Positions 15,912 to 24,439 of a DNA stretch of 52,363 nucleotides are shown here, in pieces. Source of the stretch: JAJZRV01 sp027442615 (GTDB lineage: Bacteria > Pseudomonadota > Gammaproteobacteria > Burkholderiales > Ferrovaceae). The DNA lies in the NCBI GenBank assembly GCA_027442615.1, contig DAIBBI010000055.1:1-52363 (forward strand). The letters run 5' to 3'. A program made the translations under genes and the position numbers. The notes under the pieces are model-generated. The model was not told where the DNA came from and searched no databases. It worked only from the letters and a program-made list of their open reading frames with translations. The number at the start of each line of letters is the position of its first letter. Position 1 is the first letter of the stretch.

Positions 15912-16453
15912 TATTTGATGAAGTGTTCCCGGTAATGCTTGAGTTCCTCTATGGATTCGTGGATGTCCGCCAAAGCCTCGTGTTTACCCGATTTTTTGAA
16001 CGCCCCGTAAATTTCAGGTTTCCATCGCTTGGAAAGCTCTTTTAGGGTGCTGACATCCAGGTTTCGGTAGTGAAAATAGCGCTCAAGGTTGGGCATGTAA
16101 TTGGCAAGAAAACGCCGGTCCTGGCAAATGGAGTTCCCGCACATGGGGGATTCGCCGGATGGGACATATTCCTTGAGAAAGGCCAGGAGCAATTCTTCAG
16201 CCTTGGCCTCATCCAGTGTGGAGGCCTTGACCTTGTCGATCAGTCCCGAACGCCCGTGGGTTCCCTTGTTCCATGAATCCATGCCGTCCAGCACGGCTTC
16301 CGACTGGTGTACCACCAGCACTGGCGCCTCGGCGACCGTGGCTAATTGGTTGTCCGTGATCACGATGGCGACTTCGATGATTCTGTCGCGCGCAGGGTCG
16401 AGCCCCGTCATTTCCATGTCAACCCAGATGAGGCGGTTCTTGTCTTGTGCCAT
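15908..16453 (-). CDS. orn: Oligoribonuclease
   Basis: 3'-5' exoribonuclease of the DEDDh class that degrades two- to five-base RNA remnants and pGpG from c-di-GMP breakdown. The 181-residue protein has WVDMEMTGLDP (Asp/Glu metal ligands, residues 10-20), CGNSICQDRRFL, YRNLDVSTLKEL and the final HEALADIHESIEEL. This is the full family length. It starts at ATG 16453 and is divergent from the M48 peptidase. Confidence 0.97.
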   Translation of the reverse strand: MAQDKNRLIWVDMEMTGLDPARDRIIEVAIVITDNQLATVAEAPVLVVHQSEAVLDGMDSWNKGTHGRSGLIDKVKASTLDEAKAEELLLAFLKEYVPSGESPMCGNSICQDRRFLANYMPNLERYFHYRNLDVSTLKELSKRWKPEIYGAFKKSGKHEALADIHESIEELKHYREHFIKY

Positions 16454-16509
16454 AATTCGGTGGTTTGATCCTTTTCCTACTTGCGTTTTCTGACGACATC
16501 CATCATTAC

Positions 16510-17766
16510 ATGAATGCTTCGATGCTGTTTCATTTGGTTTTTCTGGTGCTGCTCGCGGGCGTGACCGGAGGTCGTTTATGGCTGGCTTACAGGCAGATTC
16601 GCCACGTCAAGCTTTACCGCCAAAGCGTCCCTGCAGCATTTCAAACCCGTATCCCGCTGGAAGACCATCAAAAAGCTGCAGATTATACCTGTGCCAAAAC
16701 CAAACTTCGCATGATACACACCCTGACCGATGCCCTGCTACTGCTGGTCTTTATCGAAGGCGGTGTATTGGAGGGGTTGGACCGGTGGTTATTGGACACT
16801 TCGGGTAATGGCGGGTTGCATGATCTGGCGCTGGGCGGCAGCGTCCTGCTGATCGGTGCCTTGGCGGACCTCCCGCTCAGCCTCTATGGCACATTTGGCG
16901 TGGAAGCACGCTTTGGATTCAATCGCATTACACCGAAACTGTTTTTGATGGACCTGTTGCGCGAATCCCTGATTACCGTAGGTCTCGGTGCCCCCGTGTT
17001 TTTGGCAGCCGTCTGGATGATGAATTCGTTGGGAAGTTACTGGTGGCTCTGGGCATGGGCGGCATGGATGCTCTTCAACGTCGTGCTATTGATGATCTAC
17101 CCCACCCTGATCGCACCCCTGTTCAATCGGTTTACCCCTTTGCCCCCTGGGGATTTGCGCCAGCGTGTGGAAGCCCTGCTCAAACGCTGCGGCTTTCGCT
17201 CCAGCGGACTGTTTGTGATGGACGGGTCAAAGCGTTCGAATCATGGCAATGCCTATTTTACGGGCTTTGGAAAAAGCAAAAGGGTCGTGTTTTTTGACAC
17301 CCTGCTCACGCGCCTTGACCCTGCTGAAACGGAGGCCGTCCTGGCCCATGAACTGGGGCACTATCATCAAAAACACGTCATTCAGCGCATCATGGTACTG
17401 TTTGGATTGAGCCTGGTTTTTTTGGGGCTTCTGGGTTGGCTCAAGGAAATGCCCTGGTTTTATCTCGGGCTGGGCGTGACGATACCGGGAACCGCAATCG
17501 CCCTGATCCTGTTCATCCTGGTCATTCCGGTATTTGGTTTTCCGCTGCAACCCCTGATGAGCCTGTATTCGCGTAAGCATGAGTTCGAGGCGGATGCCTA
17601 CGCCGCGCAACATACCCCAGCCAGGGAATTGATCAGTGCCCTGGTCAAGCTATACCAGGACAATGCCTCAACCCTCACGCCGGATCCGTTGCATTCTGCC
17701 ATTTACGATTCCCATCCTCCGGCCGCACTCAGAATTGCACGCCTGGAATCCCTTCAGACCGCGTGA
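16510..17766 (+). CDS. M48-family (Ste24/CAAX protease-like) integral membrane metallopeptidase
   Basis: A 418-residue inner-membrane zinc peptidase. The N-terminal half resembles the CAAX-protease N-terminal domain (YRQSVPAAF, FGFNRITPKLF) with several membrane helices. The zinc motif is HELGHYHQKH, with ligands His280 and His284 and catalytic Glu281. The third ligand is Glu358 in EFEADAYA. Two helices lie between the two motifs. An in-frame TTG at 16465 would extend the N-terminus, but ATG 16510 fits the family start; no ribosome-binding site is clear for either. Substrate unknown; related bacterial proteins are thought to act in membrane protein quality control. The stop overlaps the rsgA start (GTGA). 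Confidence 0.88.
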   Translation: MNASMLFHLVFLVLLAGVTGGRLWLAYRQIRHVKLYRQSVPAAFQTRIPLEDHQKAADYTCAKTKLRMIHTLTDALLLLVFIEGGVLEGLDRWLLDTSGNGGLHDLALGGSVLLIGALADLPLSLYGTFGVEARFGFNRITPKLFLMDLLRESLITVGLGAPVFLAAVWMMNSLGSYWWLWAWAAWMLFNVVLLMIYPTLIAPLFNRFTPLPPGDLRQRVEALLKRCGFRSSGLFVMDGSKRSNHGNAYFTGFGKSKRVVFFDTLLTRLDPAETEAVLAHELGHYHQKHVIQRIMVLFGLSLVFLGLLGWLKEMPWFYLGLGVTIPGTAIALILFILVIPVFGFPLQPLMSLYSRKHEFEADAYAAQHTPARELISALVKLYQDNASTLTPDPLHSAIYDSHPPAALRIARLESLQTA

Positions 17767-18653
17767 ACACCCCTCTCACCGGAACAGTCGTCGCAGCATT
17801 TGGCCGCCATTACGACGTTGCTCTTCCCGGCTCCGAGCAGCCCATCAGCTGCGTGCGTCGCGGCAAGCGCAAGGACGTGACTTGCGGGGATTGGGTGGAC
17901 ATCCAGATGACTTCCTCCGGACAGGGCGTCATCGAGGCGGTGCACGAACGCCGCACCCTGCTCTACCGCGCAGATGTCTGGCGCGAAAAGCTATTGGCTG
18001 CCAACGTGGATCAGGCGCTGATCGTCGTGGCCCCCGAACCCACCTACAGCGACGAACTCCTGACCCGCTGCCTGATTGCCGCCGACGCTGCCGGCGTCGC
18101 GCCCATGATCATCCTCAACAAAATGGATCTAGGGACATCGGCTGCCCGCGCACGCTCAGCACTTGAGTACTATGCTGAACTGGGATATCCCCTGGTGTCC
18201 ATGAGCGCCCTCCAGGACGTGTCGGCATTGCGCCCCTTTCTGACGGGACGAGTCAGCATTCTGGTGGGCCAGTCCGGCATGGGCAAATCCACACTGGTCA
18301 ACGCCCTGGTCCCCAATGCCCTGGCCCGAACCAATATCGTGTCCCAAGCCCTGGATTCTGGTCGCCACACCACCACTGCCACCCATTACTACGCCATGGA
18401 TGCGCAAAGCGCGCTCATCGACTCGCCGGGACTGCAGGAGTTTGGCCTGGCCCACTTGAGCCCCAAGGCCATCGAAGGTTATTTCAGGGAGTTTTCCGGG
18501 CTGCTGGGGCAGTGCCGTTTCATGGATTGCCAGCACCTCAACGAACCGGATTGCGCCCTCAAAAACTGGGCGCGCGGAAACGAAAGAAGGGAATTACGGT
18601 TGCGCTATCTCACCAGCCTGCAGCAGGCAAAGCGGCATCGGGGCCACAACTAA
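17763..18653 (+). CDS. rsgA: Small ribosomal subunit biogenesis GTPase RsgA
   Basis: Circularly permuted GTPase that checks late 30S subunit maturation. The 296-residue protein has an N-terminal OB-fold and then the GTPase motifs in permuted order: NKMD (G4), GQSGMGKST at 169-177 (G1) and DSPGLQEFG (G3). The C-terminal zinc knuckle is CRFMDCQHLNEPDC. The start is GTG, overlapping the stop of the M48 peptidase gene, which implies coupled translation. The stop is shared in CTAA with the convergent CobD-like gene. Confidence 0.96.
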   Translation: MNTPLTGTVVAAFGRHYDVALPGSEQPISCVRRGKRKDVTCGDWVDIQMTSSGQGVIEAVHERRTLLYRADVWREKLLAANVDQALIVVAPEPTYSDELLTRCLIAADAAGVAPMIILNKMDLGTSAARARSALEYYAELGYPLVSMSALQDVSALRPFLTGRVSILVGQSGMGKSTLVNALVPNALARTNIVSQALDSGRHTTTATHYYAMDAQSALIDSPGLQEFGLAHLSPKAIEGYFREFSGLLGQCRFMDCQHLNEPDCALKNWARGNERRELRLRYLTSLQQAKRHRGHN

Positions 18654-19552
18654 CCCCCCACCATGGCTGCTATCGTCATCAACGCGATGATCAGTAACCA
18701 CAACACCAAAGTCCGCCAGATCATGCCCTCGGCACTCCTCAGGTGATCTACGTCGGGGGCTTCCCCAACACCCAGATCCAGCCCCCCGTAAACGCGATTG
18801 GACGCAGATGAATCGCCAAGACGAATGCCTAGGGCACCGGCAGCGCTGGCCAGGATAATGCGCAGACTGGCGCGGTTACCGGAGGCCTGGGTGCGCCAAC
18901 AAAACAGGGAATCCTCAAAGTTACCCACGATGGCAAAGGCCAATGCGGTCAGCCGGAGCGGAACCCAATCCAGCCAATAAAACGCCGTTCGGGAAAAGTG
19001 CCCGAAATCGGTTTGCGTATCCGAACCCCAAAGCCGATCAAGGCGCATTGCCATCAGGTACAACAGTGCCCCGGTGGGCCCTGGCAACACGCAATACCAA
19101 AACAGCACAGCAAGCAGATGGGTGTGGATGTCTATGAGCGCAAGCTCGATCCCACGGGCCACCAGCTCGGCAAGCGCCGGAGCAGTCGGTCCGGGAAAAC
19201 CCAGGCGTTCCGCCACCTGTTCGCGCTCCATGTGGCGCAGGTCACCCTGCAGGGTGGTGAGGCGATTAAGCACCGATCTGAAGTCCAGCACCAAGGTCAA
19301 CACCAGCACATCGATGGCCCAGCCCAACCCCAACCCCAGCCAACCCGCCAGGGCATTGAGCGTGCCAATAACAAGCAGAACCGGTGCGACCGCAAGAACC
19401 CATGCTGCGATGCCATGGTGCCGCTCGCCAGAGTTGAGCAGGTCATCAAGGCTGCTGGCGTAACGATCAAAGAACGCGAAAACTTTGGTTTGGGTGGAAA
19501 CAGTGCGGTACTGTTCCAGTAACAGTGCAATCAGAATGGAAAAGAAGTTCAT
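18650..19552 (-). CDS. CobD/CbiB-family (AmpE-like) membrane protein
   Basis: A 300-residue protein starting MNFFSILIALLLEQYR at ATG 19552; the frame is open further upstream but without similarity. Four or five hydrophobic segments (near 1-12, 45-75, 155-180, 210-230 and the final 20 residues) and the spacing of RAAF/RTAF-type motifs fit the CobD/CbiB-AmpE family. True CbiB makes adenosylcobinamide phosphate. No other cobalamin gene is present here, and betaproteobacterial copies in this setting are usually called simply CobD/CbiB-family protein or AmpE. Function is left open. Confidence 0.75.
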   Translation of the reverse strand: MNFFSILIALLLEQYRTVSTQTKVFAFFDRYASSLDDLLNSGERHHGIAAWVLAVAPVLLVIGTLNALAGWLGLGLGWAIDVLVLTLVLDFRSVLNRLTTLQGDLRHMEREQVAERLGFPGPTAPALAELVARGIELALIDIHTHLLAVLFWYCVLPGPTGALLYLMAMRLDRLWGSDTQTDFGHFSRTAFYWLDWVPLRLTALAFAIVGNFEDSLFCWRTQASGNRASLRIILASAAGALGIRLGDSSASNRVYGGLDLGVGEAPDVDHLRSAEGMIWRTLVLWLLIIALMTIAAMVGG

Positions 19553-19597
19553 GGTCTTGCTCTGCGGCTGAATTGCGTCGAGGTTAACACAATCTGC

Positions 19598-19625
19598 AAA
19601 AAAAACGGGGGTTGCCACCCCCCGT
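19598..19625 (-). terminator. Rho-independent terminator of the 19633-20670 gene
   Basis: On the minus strand, a hairpin with stem ACGGGGG/CCCCCGT and a short loop (19605-19625) is followed by eight U (19598-19605). It begins 8 bases after the stop of the unrecognised gene, which is therefore a separate transcription unit from the CobD-like gene downstream. Confidence 0.85.
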
Positions 19626-19632
19626 GGTTCAT

Positions 19633-20670
19633 TTACGCCGGCACTTTTCGGGCGCTCCATATCTTCTTTTTGTACTTGCCCGTACCTACCGGGACCAGTC
19701 CGATATTAAACACCTCCACCCGATCTCCGATGTTGATCTGTTCACGCAACAAGGCGCGTTGCAAATCAACACCAATATGCCGAATGGTCCGTACCTCATC
19801 CTCAACTTCCGCGAAGAATGTACGGTACTTTCGACCTGAAGGATCCGTACGCTCCACATAGCCGGTTTTGCGTAGCACTCCGCTATGGGAACTGACCACT
19901 GGCGGCTTGATCATGTTGGGATACTGCCTGTCCTGACTGGCCAGCGGAACCTTACGTGCCGCATCTTCCGTCCGGATTTCCTCCATGGTCCGCTCGATGG
20001 TCTTGCGCCGCTTCTGTAAATCCGTCAATTCGTGTTCCGGTGCGGCGCAAGGGGGAAGAAGACGCCACGGCCTTTTGTTGAGAAGGTTTTCAGGGATTTC
20101 CTCCTCGATCAGTGCCCCCGCGTCTTCCAGAGTCTTCTCCATGAGCCGTATCACCCGCAGATCCTGGAGCGATTCAAACTCCAGAAATTCGTCAGGTATG
20201 ACGATACGACCCCAATGCCTTGGCGCGACGCCTTGCGAGCGAGCCGAACCCCTGGCCTTTGCAACCTGCTCGCCTGCGCGAGTACGCAGCCGTCGGACCA
20301 CATACGCCCCATGTTTACGCTGAAGGCTTTTGTAATCCAGCCAGATTGCACGAACCACCCGTGAATCACGCCGATAGAAATGGCAAACCACGTTAAAACC
20401 CTCGCCATGTCTCACCAGCACTTGCCCCACCAGGAAATCGACATCGGGCACCGGAACCAGGTGCTGGACTGTCGGTGACACCGGTGATTCCAATGCAGAT
20501 TCGGGTTCTGCCGGTGCCGTGAGCGCCAACGGCGCCTGAACGGCTTCGGCAGAGGCCATTTGTTCCGCCCATCTCTCTGGCGTCACCTTCCGACTCCAAT
20601 GGTGTCGCAGCACCACGCCCAGGTAAACCACACTTCGAAACAAACCTTGAACAAAGTCAAATGCAATCAT
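19633..20670 (-). CDS. Unrecognised protein with C-terminal domain resembling plasmid relaxase/primase tails
   Basis: A 345-residue protein I do not recognise as a whole. The chosen ATG at 20670 has a strong TGGAGGA site about 7 bases upstream; in-frame starts up to 20811 have none. Residues about 8-22 are hydrophobic (FVQGLFRSVVYLGVVL), a possible membrane anchor. A Pro/Ala/Glu-rich linker follows (about 40-70), then a basic region rich in Arg/Lys (about 100-150). The last 80 residues (GYVERTDPSGRKYRTFF, RHIGVDLQRALLREQINIGD, then VEVFNIGLVPVGTGKYKKK) recall the C-terminal domain seen after relaxase or primase modules of plasmid proteins, with its GVDL-x-RAL...GD...PV pattern. No relaxase catalytic motif is visible. 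It stands alone, with its own terminator, divergent from mnmC. Confidence 0.7.
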   Translation of the reverse strand: MIAFDFVQGLFRSVVYLGVVLRHHWSRKVTPERWAEQMASAEAVQAPLALTAPAEPESALESPVSPTVQHLVPVPDVDFLVGQVLVRHGEGFNVVCHFYRRDSRVVRAIWLDYKSLQRKHGAYVVRRLRTRAGEQVAKARGSARSQGVAPRHWGRIVIPDEFLEFESLQDLRVIRLMEKTLEDAGALIEEEIPENLLNKRPWRLLPPCAAPEHELTDLQKRRKTIERTMEEIRTEDAARKVPLASQDRQYPNMIKPPVVSSHSGVLRKTGYVERTDPSGRKYRTFFAEVEDEVRTIRHIGVDLQRALLREQINIGDRVEVFNIGLVPVGTGKYKKKIWSARKVPA

Positions 20671-20912
20671 CGCCCATCCTCCAAAAAAATACCGGAGGCT
20701 TGCGATGACCCGCCTGACGGCGAGAAGCATGCCGTCCGGCGATTGGGTACTGCTGTTAATCATGGAGGACTTGCACAACAAGACCCACCATGGCACCCCG
20801 TAAGAGTTCAAGGAAAAATCCTTTATGCCCGTCCACTGTAATGAGGGATCATGCTGCGTGGCCGATTAAACAAATGAATGCCGCGTGGCTTGTCGGACAG
20901 TACAATGCGCGA

Positions 20913-22823
20913 ATGACGACCATTACCCCTGCGGAAGTCCGCTTCCAGGACGGTATTCTGCGTGCACCGGCCTTCAATGACGTGTACCACTCTGCGGACG
21001 GCGGCATTGCCCAAAGCACGAGCGTTTTTCTTGGAGGCAACGCATTGCCGGAACGCTGGCTGAACCGACCCGATTTCCAGATTCTGGAAACAGGGTTTGG
21101 TATCGGACTCAATTTTCTGGTGACCTGGAACGCGTGGCGCAACACGGTCCTCAACCCGGAGGCCCGACTGCATTTCGTCTCGTTTGAAAAATTCCCCTTG
21201 AATCGTAACGACCTGGCCCAGGTCCTCTCCCCCTTTACAACGCTCTCCCGGCTGTCCGAGGCCCTGGTAGCCGCATGGCCCCCGCTGGTGGCCGGGTTCC
21301 ACCAGATCAGGTTTGAGGGGGGACGCGTGACACTCACGCTGATTCTGGGGGATATCCAGGAAACCTTGCCGCAACTGGCCATGGCAGCAGACGCCCTGTT
21401 CCTCGACGGTTTTGCCCCGGACAAAAACCCCCAGATGTGGGATGACTGGGTGATCCGCCACATAGCCCGCCAGATGGCGTATCAGGGCACGCTGGCCACC
21501 TGGTGTGCAGCCGGTGCCGTGCGTCGGCGCCTGGAGTCTCATGGTTTTACGGTACAGCGTCGCCCAGGTTTCGGACGCAAGCGTGAACGCCTGGAAGCGC
21601 GCTTTGACAAGATTCCAGAGGAGGCCTTCAGGCGCATGGTCACGACTGCGCGCAATCCGGTTCTGGCGCGCATCCATCATCCCGTCACGCAACGCCGCGC
21701 GATCATCGTCGGTGCAGGAATTGCAGGATGTCTGATGGCAGAACGACTGGCGCAATACGGGTGGCAGATCGACCTGTTCGATCGTCACGCCGGACCCGCC
21801 GAGGAAGCCTCTGGAAACCCTGTCGGTATCTTGCGCCCGGTGCTGTCGCGCGACGACAACCCCACCTCCCGCCTTTCGCGTGCCGCATTTTTTCAAACCC
21901 TGCACACCTTGCACCGGTTACAGGCCAGGACCGGCACCATCCGTCACAGGCAAAGCGGCGTCCTGGTCCTGGCCCAGGATGAGGAACAGGCCCTGTTACA
22001 ACGGAGCGTCATTGCACATCAAGGCTATCCTCAGGACTACGTCCGGTTTCTGGAGCCCTCCGAAGTAGTGGCCCTCTGTGGCATCGCAGTGCAATGGGGC
22101 GGATGGCATTTTCCGCAGGGCGGATGGCTGGACCCTGGAAGCCTTTGCGCAGCAGCCCTCCTTGCCGGATCGCCTCAGATTCGTTGTCACTGGAATACCG
22201 ACGTAAGCCACATCGAGAAGACTGGGGCCTGGCGGGCCCTTGATGCGCGTGGACAGCTCCTGGCAGAAGCACCGGTCCTGATTTTGGCCCTGGGAGCCCA
22301 TGCTCAATCCCTGCCGCAAACGGCCGAACTTCCAATGACGCTGTTTCGCGGGCAGATTACACTGGTGACGCACGACCCCTTTCCTCCGCAAACGCCGGTA
22401 CTCTGTCAGGATGGGTATGTGATTCCCGGGCTGGAGGAAGGTCTTTGCGTCGGCGCCACCTATGAGAGCGATCAGGAGGCGGCCCCCCGGCAAGCCAGCA
22501 CCCTGGAGAACCTGGAACGACTCGCCCGACTTAGTCCCGGCTGGGCGCCAGACCCCCTCACCACCCTGGATCGTGTTGGGTTTCGCAGCGTCTGCCGGGA
22601 CCGTATGCCGCTCGTTGGTGCCCTGGGCCCACAGGAGGGCCTCTACACCACCATGGGAATGGGATCGCGGGGACTGATCTGGAGCAGCATGGCAGCGGAA
22701 CTCATTGCAGCGGAACTTGCAGGGACCCCGCTGCCGCTGGAAAAGGACCTGATCAGGGCAATTGCCCCGGCACGTTTCAGTGGTTCAACAATTCGGCAGC
22801 ATGACGACGCGTCGTCGGGGTGA
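20913..22823 (+). CDS. mnmC: Bifunctional tRNA (mnm5s2U34) methyltransferase/FAD oxidoreductase
   Basis: Finishes the wobble uridine modification mnm5s2U34. The C-terminal FAD domain removes carboxymethyl from cmnm5(s2)U and the N-terminal domain methylates the nm5 product. ATG 20913 gives 636 residues, beginning MTTITPAEVRFQDG. The methyltransferase half has FNDVYHS and ETGFGIGLNFL (SAM motif) and ADALFLDGFAPDKNP. The oxidase half begins with the Rossmann motif IIVGAGIAG (Gly267). Earlier in-frame starts (20790, 20841, 20874) add residues unlike the family. No convincing promoter or hairpin was seen in the 242-bp gap before it. The last 47 bases overlap the end of recN on the other strand. 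Confidence 0.94.
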   Translation: MTTITPAEVRFQDGILRAPAFNDVYHSADGGIAQSTSVFLGGNALPERWLNRPDFQILETGFGIGLNFLVTWNAWRNTVLNPEARLHFVSFEKFPLNRNDLAQVLSPFTTLSRLSEALVAAWPPLVAGFHQIRFEGGRVTLTLILGDIQETLPQLAMAADALFLDGFAPDKNPQMWDDWVIRHIARQMAYQGTLATWCAAGAVRRRLESHGFTVQRRPGFGRKRERLEARFDKIPEEAFRRMVTTARNPVLARIHHPVTQRRAIIVGAGIAGCLMAERLAQYGWQIDLFDRHAGPAEEASGNPVGILRPVLSRDDNPTSRLSRAAFFQTLHTLHRLQARTGTIRHRQSGVLVLAQDEEQALLQRSVIAHQGYPQDYVRFLEPSEVVALCGIAVQWGGWHFPQGGWLDPGSLCAAALLAGSPQIRCHWNTDVSHIEKTGAWRALDARGQLLAEAPVLILALGAHAQSLPQTAELPMTLFRGQITLVTHDPFPPQTPVLCQDGYVIPGLEEGLCVGATYESDQEAAPRQASTLENLERLARLSPGWAPDPLTTLDRVGFRSVCRDRMPLVGALGPQEGLYTTMGMGSRGLIWSSMAAELIAAELAGTPLPLEKDLIRAIAPARFSGSTIRQHDDASSG

Positions 22824-24429
22824 TGGTCACGCCACCCAGCATGCGCGCCAGTTCTTCCACACGCGCCTCATCATCCAGACGCTGAATGGTGCTGTTGACG
22901 CCAGCTGCATGCTCCGTTTTGGTCACGCTCAGATGCTGCTGGCCCCTGGCGGCCACCTGCGGCAGATGTGTGACGCAGAGCACCTGATGCCGTTGACCCA
23001 GGTCTTCCAGCAGGCGCCCGACGATTTCAGCCACGCGTCCACCAATACCGGTATCCACCTCGTCAAAGATCAACGTAGGCACTGCCGAGACGGTGGAGAG
23101 TGCTGCCTGAATGGCCAGGCTGATGCGAGAGAGTTCGCCTCCGGAGGCCACGCGGGCCAGGGGCTCGGGGGTCTGGGATACATGCGCTGCCACCCGAAAC
23201 TCCACCTCGTCCAGGCCCGACGCATTGGCCCGCTCCAACGGAGTCAGGGCAACCTCAAACACGCCCTTCCCCATGGCCAGTTCGGCCATCGTGTCCGTAA
23301 TGGTCTGGCTCAGTCGTTTCGCGGCCAGTGAACGCTGTTGCGACAGCGTCCGGGCCTGATTCTGGAACACCTCTCGTGCCGCATGCATGGCCCGCTCCAG
23401 GCTTTCTCCAGAGCCTTTGGATTGCAACGCCTCCAGCCGTGCTGCAGACTGTGCCAGACGCTCGGGCAGTTGCTCCGGCTTGAGCCGATGACGACGCGCC
23501 ACGGCCAGGATGTTTTCCATACGCGACTCCAACTGCCTCAAGCCAGCGTCATCCACTTCAATGCCCATGGCATAGCGACGCAATTCGTGTACGGCTTCAT
23601 CCAGCTGGATTCCTGCCGACTCGATCAATTCCACGCTGGGCTGCAGGACTGGATCATAAATCACAAGATCCGACAGTTTGGTTCCCACCGCATCGAGCTT
23701 GGCGCGGATGGCATCATCAGCCTCAGACAGCATCTCCAACGCAAACCGGGCTCCCTCCTGCAGGCTGGCCGAATGGGCAAGGCGTGTTTGGTCCGCCTGC
23801 AGGGCCTGCCAGCTTTCCAGGGTCAGGTCGAGGGCGCCGAGTTCACGCACCTCGTCCTGCAGACGCGCCTTTTCTTCAAGCAACACCTCGGCGTGACTCC
23901 TCCACTGTTCCCATTGATCATGGGCCGATTGCCACTGGTTGTAGGCCGCCCGCACCGATTGCGCCAATGCTGTCGTGCCGGCAAACGCATCGAGCAACGC
24001 ACGCTGGGTGGCGACCTTTTGCAGGGATTGATGGGCATGTTGTCCATGAATGTCGAGCAGCCATTCCGACAGGATTTTGAGCTGTTGCACTGGCACGCTC
24101 GATCCGTTGATGAACGCACGCGACTTTCCTGTCCTGTCGAGGACGCGGCGCAATACGCAGCGGTCGTCAGACCAGAGCTCGTTCTCCTGCAGCCATTGCC
24201 CGGCAGGATCTGCTTCAGCCACCTGAAACTCTGCCACCACCTCCGCCCGTTCGGCTCCGGAACGCACGATCCCGGGTTCGGCGCGCGCGCCCAGGGCCAG
24301 AGACAGCGCTTCGATCAATATGGATTTTCCGGCGCCGGTCTCTCCTGTCAGCACGGTGAACCCGGCATCGAACTCCAGGTCCAGATGCTCGACGATGACA
24401 AAGTTACGGATGCTCAAGGCACGCAGCAT
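22777..24429 (-). CDS. recN: DNA repair protein RecN
   Basis: SMC-like ATPase acting in double-strand break repair. The 550-residue protein has the P-loop GETGAGKS at 29-36 and long coiled coils in the middle (about 155-365). The C-terminal ATPase half has the signature SGGELSRISLAIQ, Walker B TLIFDEVDTGIGG and CVTHLPQVAA. Full family length. ATG at 24429, 10 bp after nadK, the usual nadK-recN pairing. Confidence 0.97.
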   Translation of the reverse strand: MLRALSIRNFVIVEHLDLEFDAGFTVLTGETGAGKSILIEALSLALGARAEPGIVRSGAERAEVVAEFQVAEADPAGQWLQENELWSDDRCVLRRVLDRTGKSRAFINGSSVPVQQLKILSEWLLDIHGQHAHQSLQKVATQRALLDAFAGTTALAQSVRAAYNQWQSAHDQWEQWRSHAEVLLEEKARLQDEVRELGALDLTLESWQALQADQTRLAHSASLQEGARFALEMLSEADDAIRAKLDAVGTKLSDLVIYDPVLQPSVELIESAGIQLDEAVHELRRYAMGIEVDDAGLRQLESRMENILAVARRHRLKPEQLPERLAQSAARLEALQSKGSGESLERAMHAAREVFQNQARTLSQQRSLAAKRLSQTITDTMAELAMGKGVFEVALTPLERANASGLDEVEFRVAAHVSQTPEPLARVASGGELSRISLAIQAALSTVSAVPTLIFDEVDTGIGGRVAEIVGRLLEDLGQRHQVLCVTHLPQVAARGQQHLSVTKTEHAAGVNSTIQRLDDEARVEELARMLGGVTITPTTRRHAAELLNH

Positions 24430-24439
24430 GAGAGGCGCC

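Noticed and set aside
16465..17766. TTG start at 16465 for the M48 peptidase
   Set aside because: It adds 15 residues not expected in the family, lies only 12 bp from the divergent orn start and has no ribosome-binding site; ATG 16510 is preferred.
18650..19552. Assignment as a true cobalamin-synthesis CbiB
   Set aside because: No other cobalamin gene is present and key motifs could not be confirmed by eye; only the family name is used, although queG does require cobalamin.
20671..20912. Extended N-terminus of mnmC or extra small gene in the mnmC gap
   Set aside because: In-frame starts at 20790, 20841 and 20874 add residues unlike MnmC and lack ribosome-binding sites; no separate ORF or clear hairpin is present.
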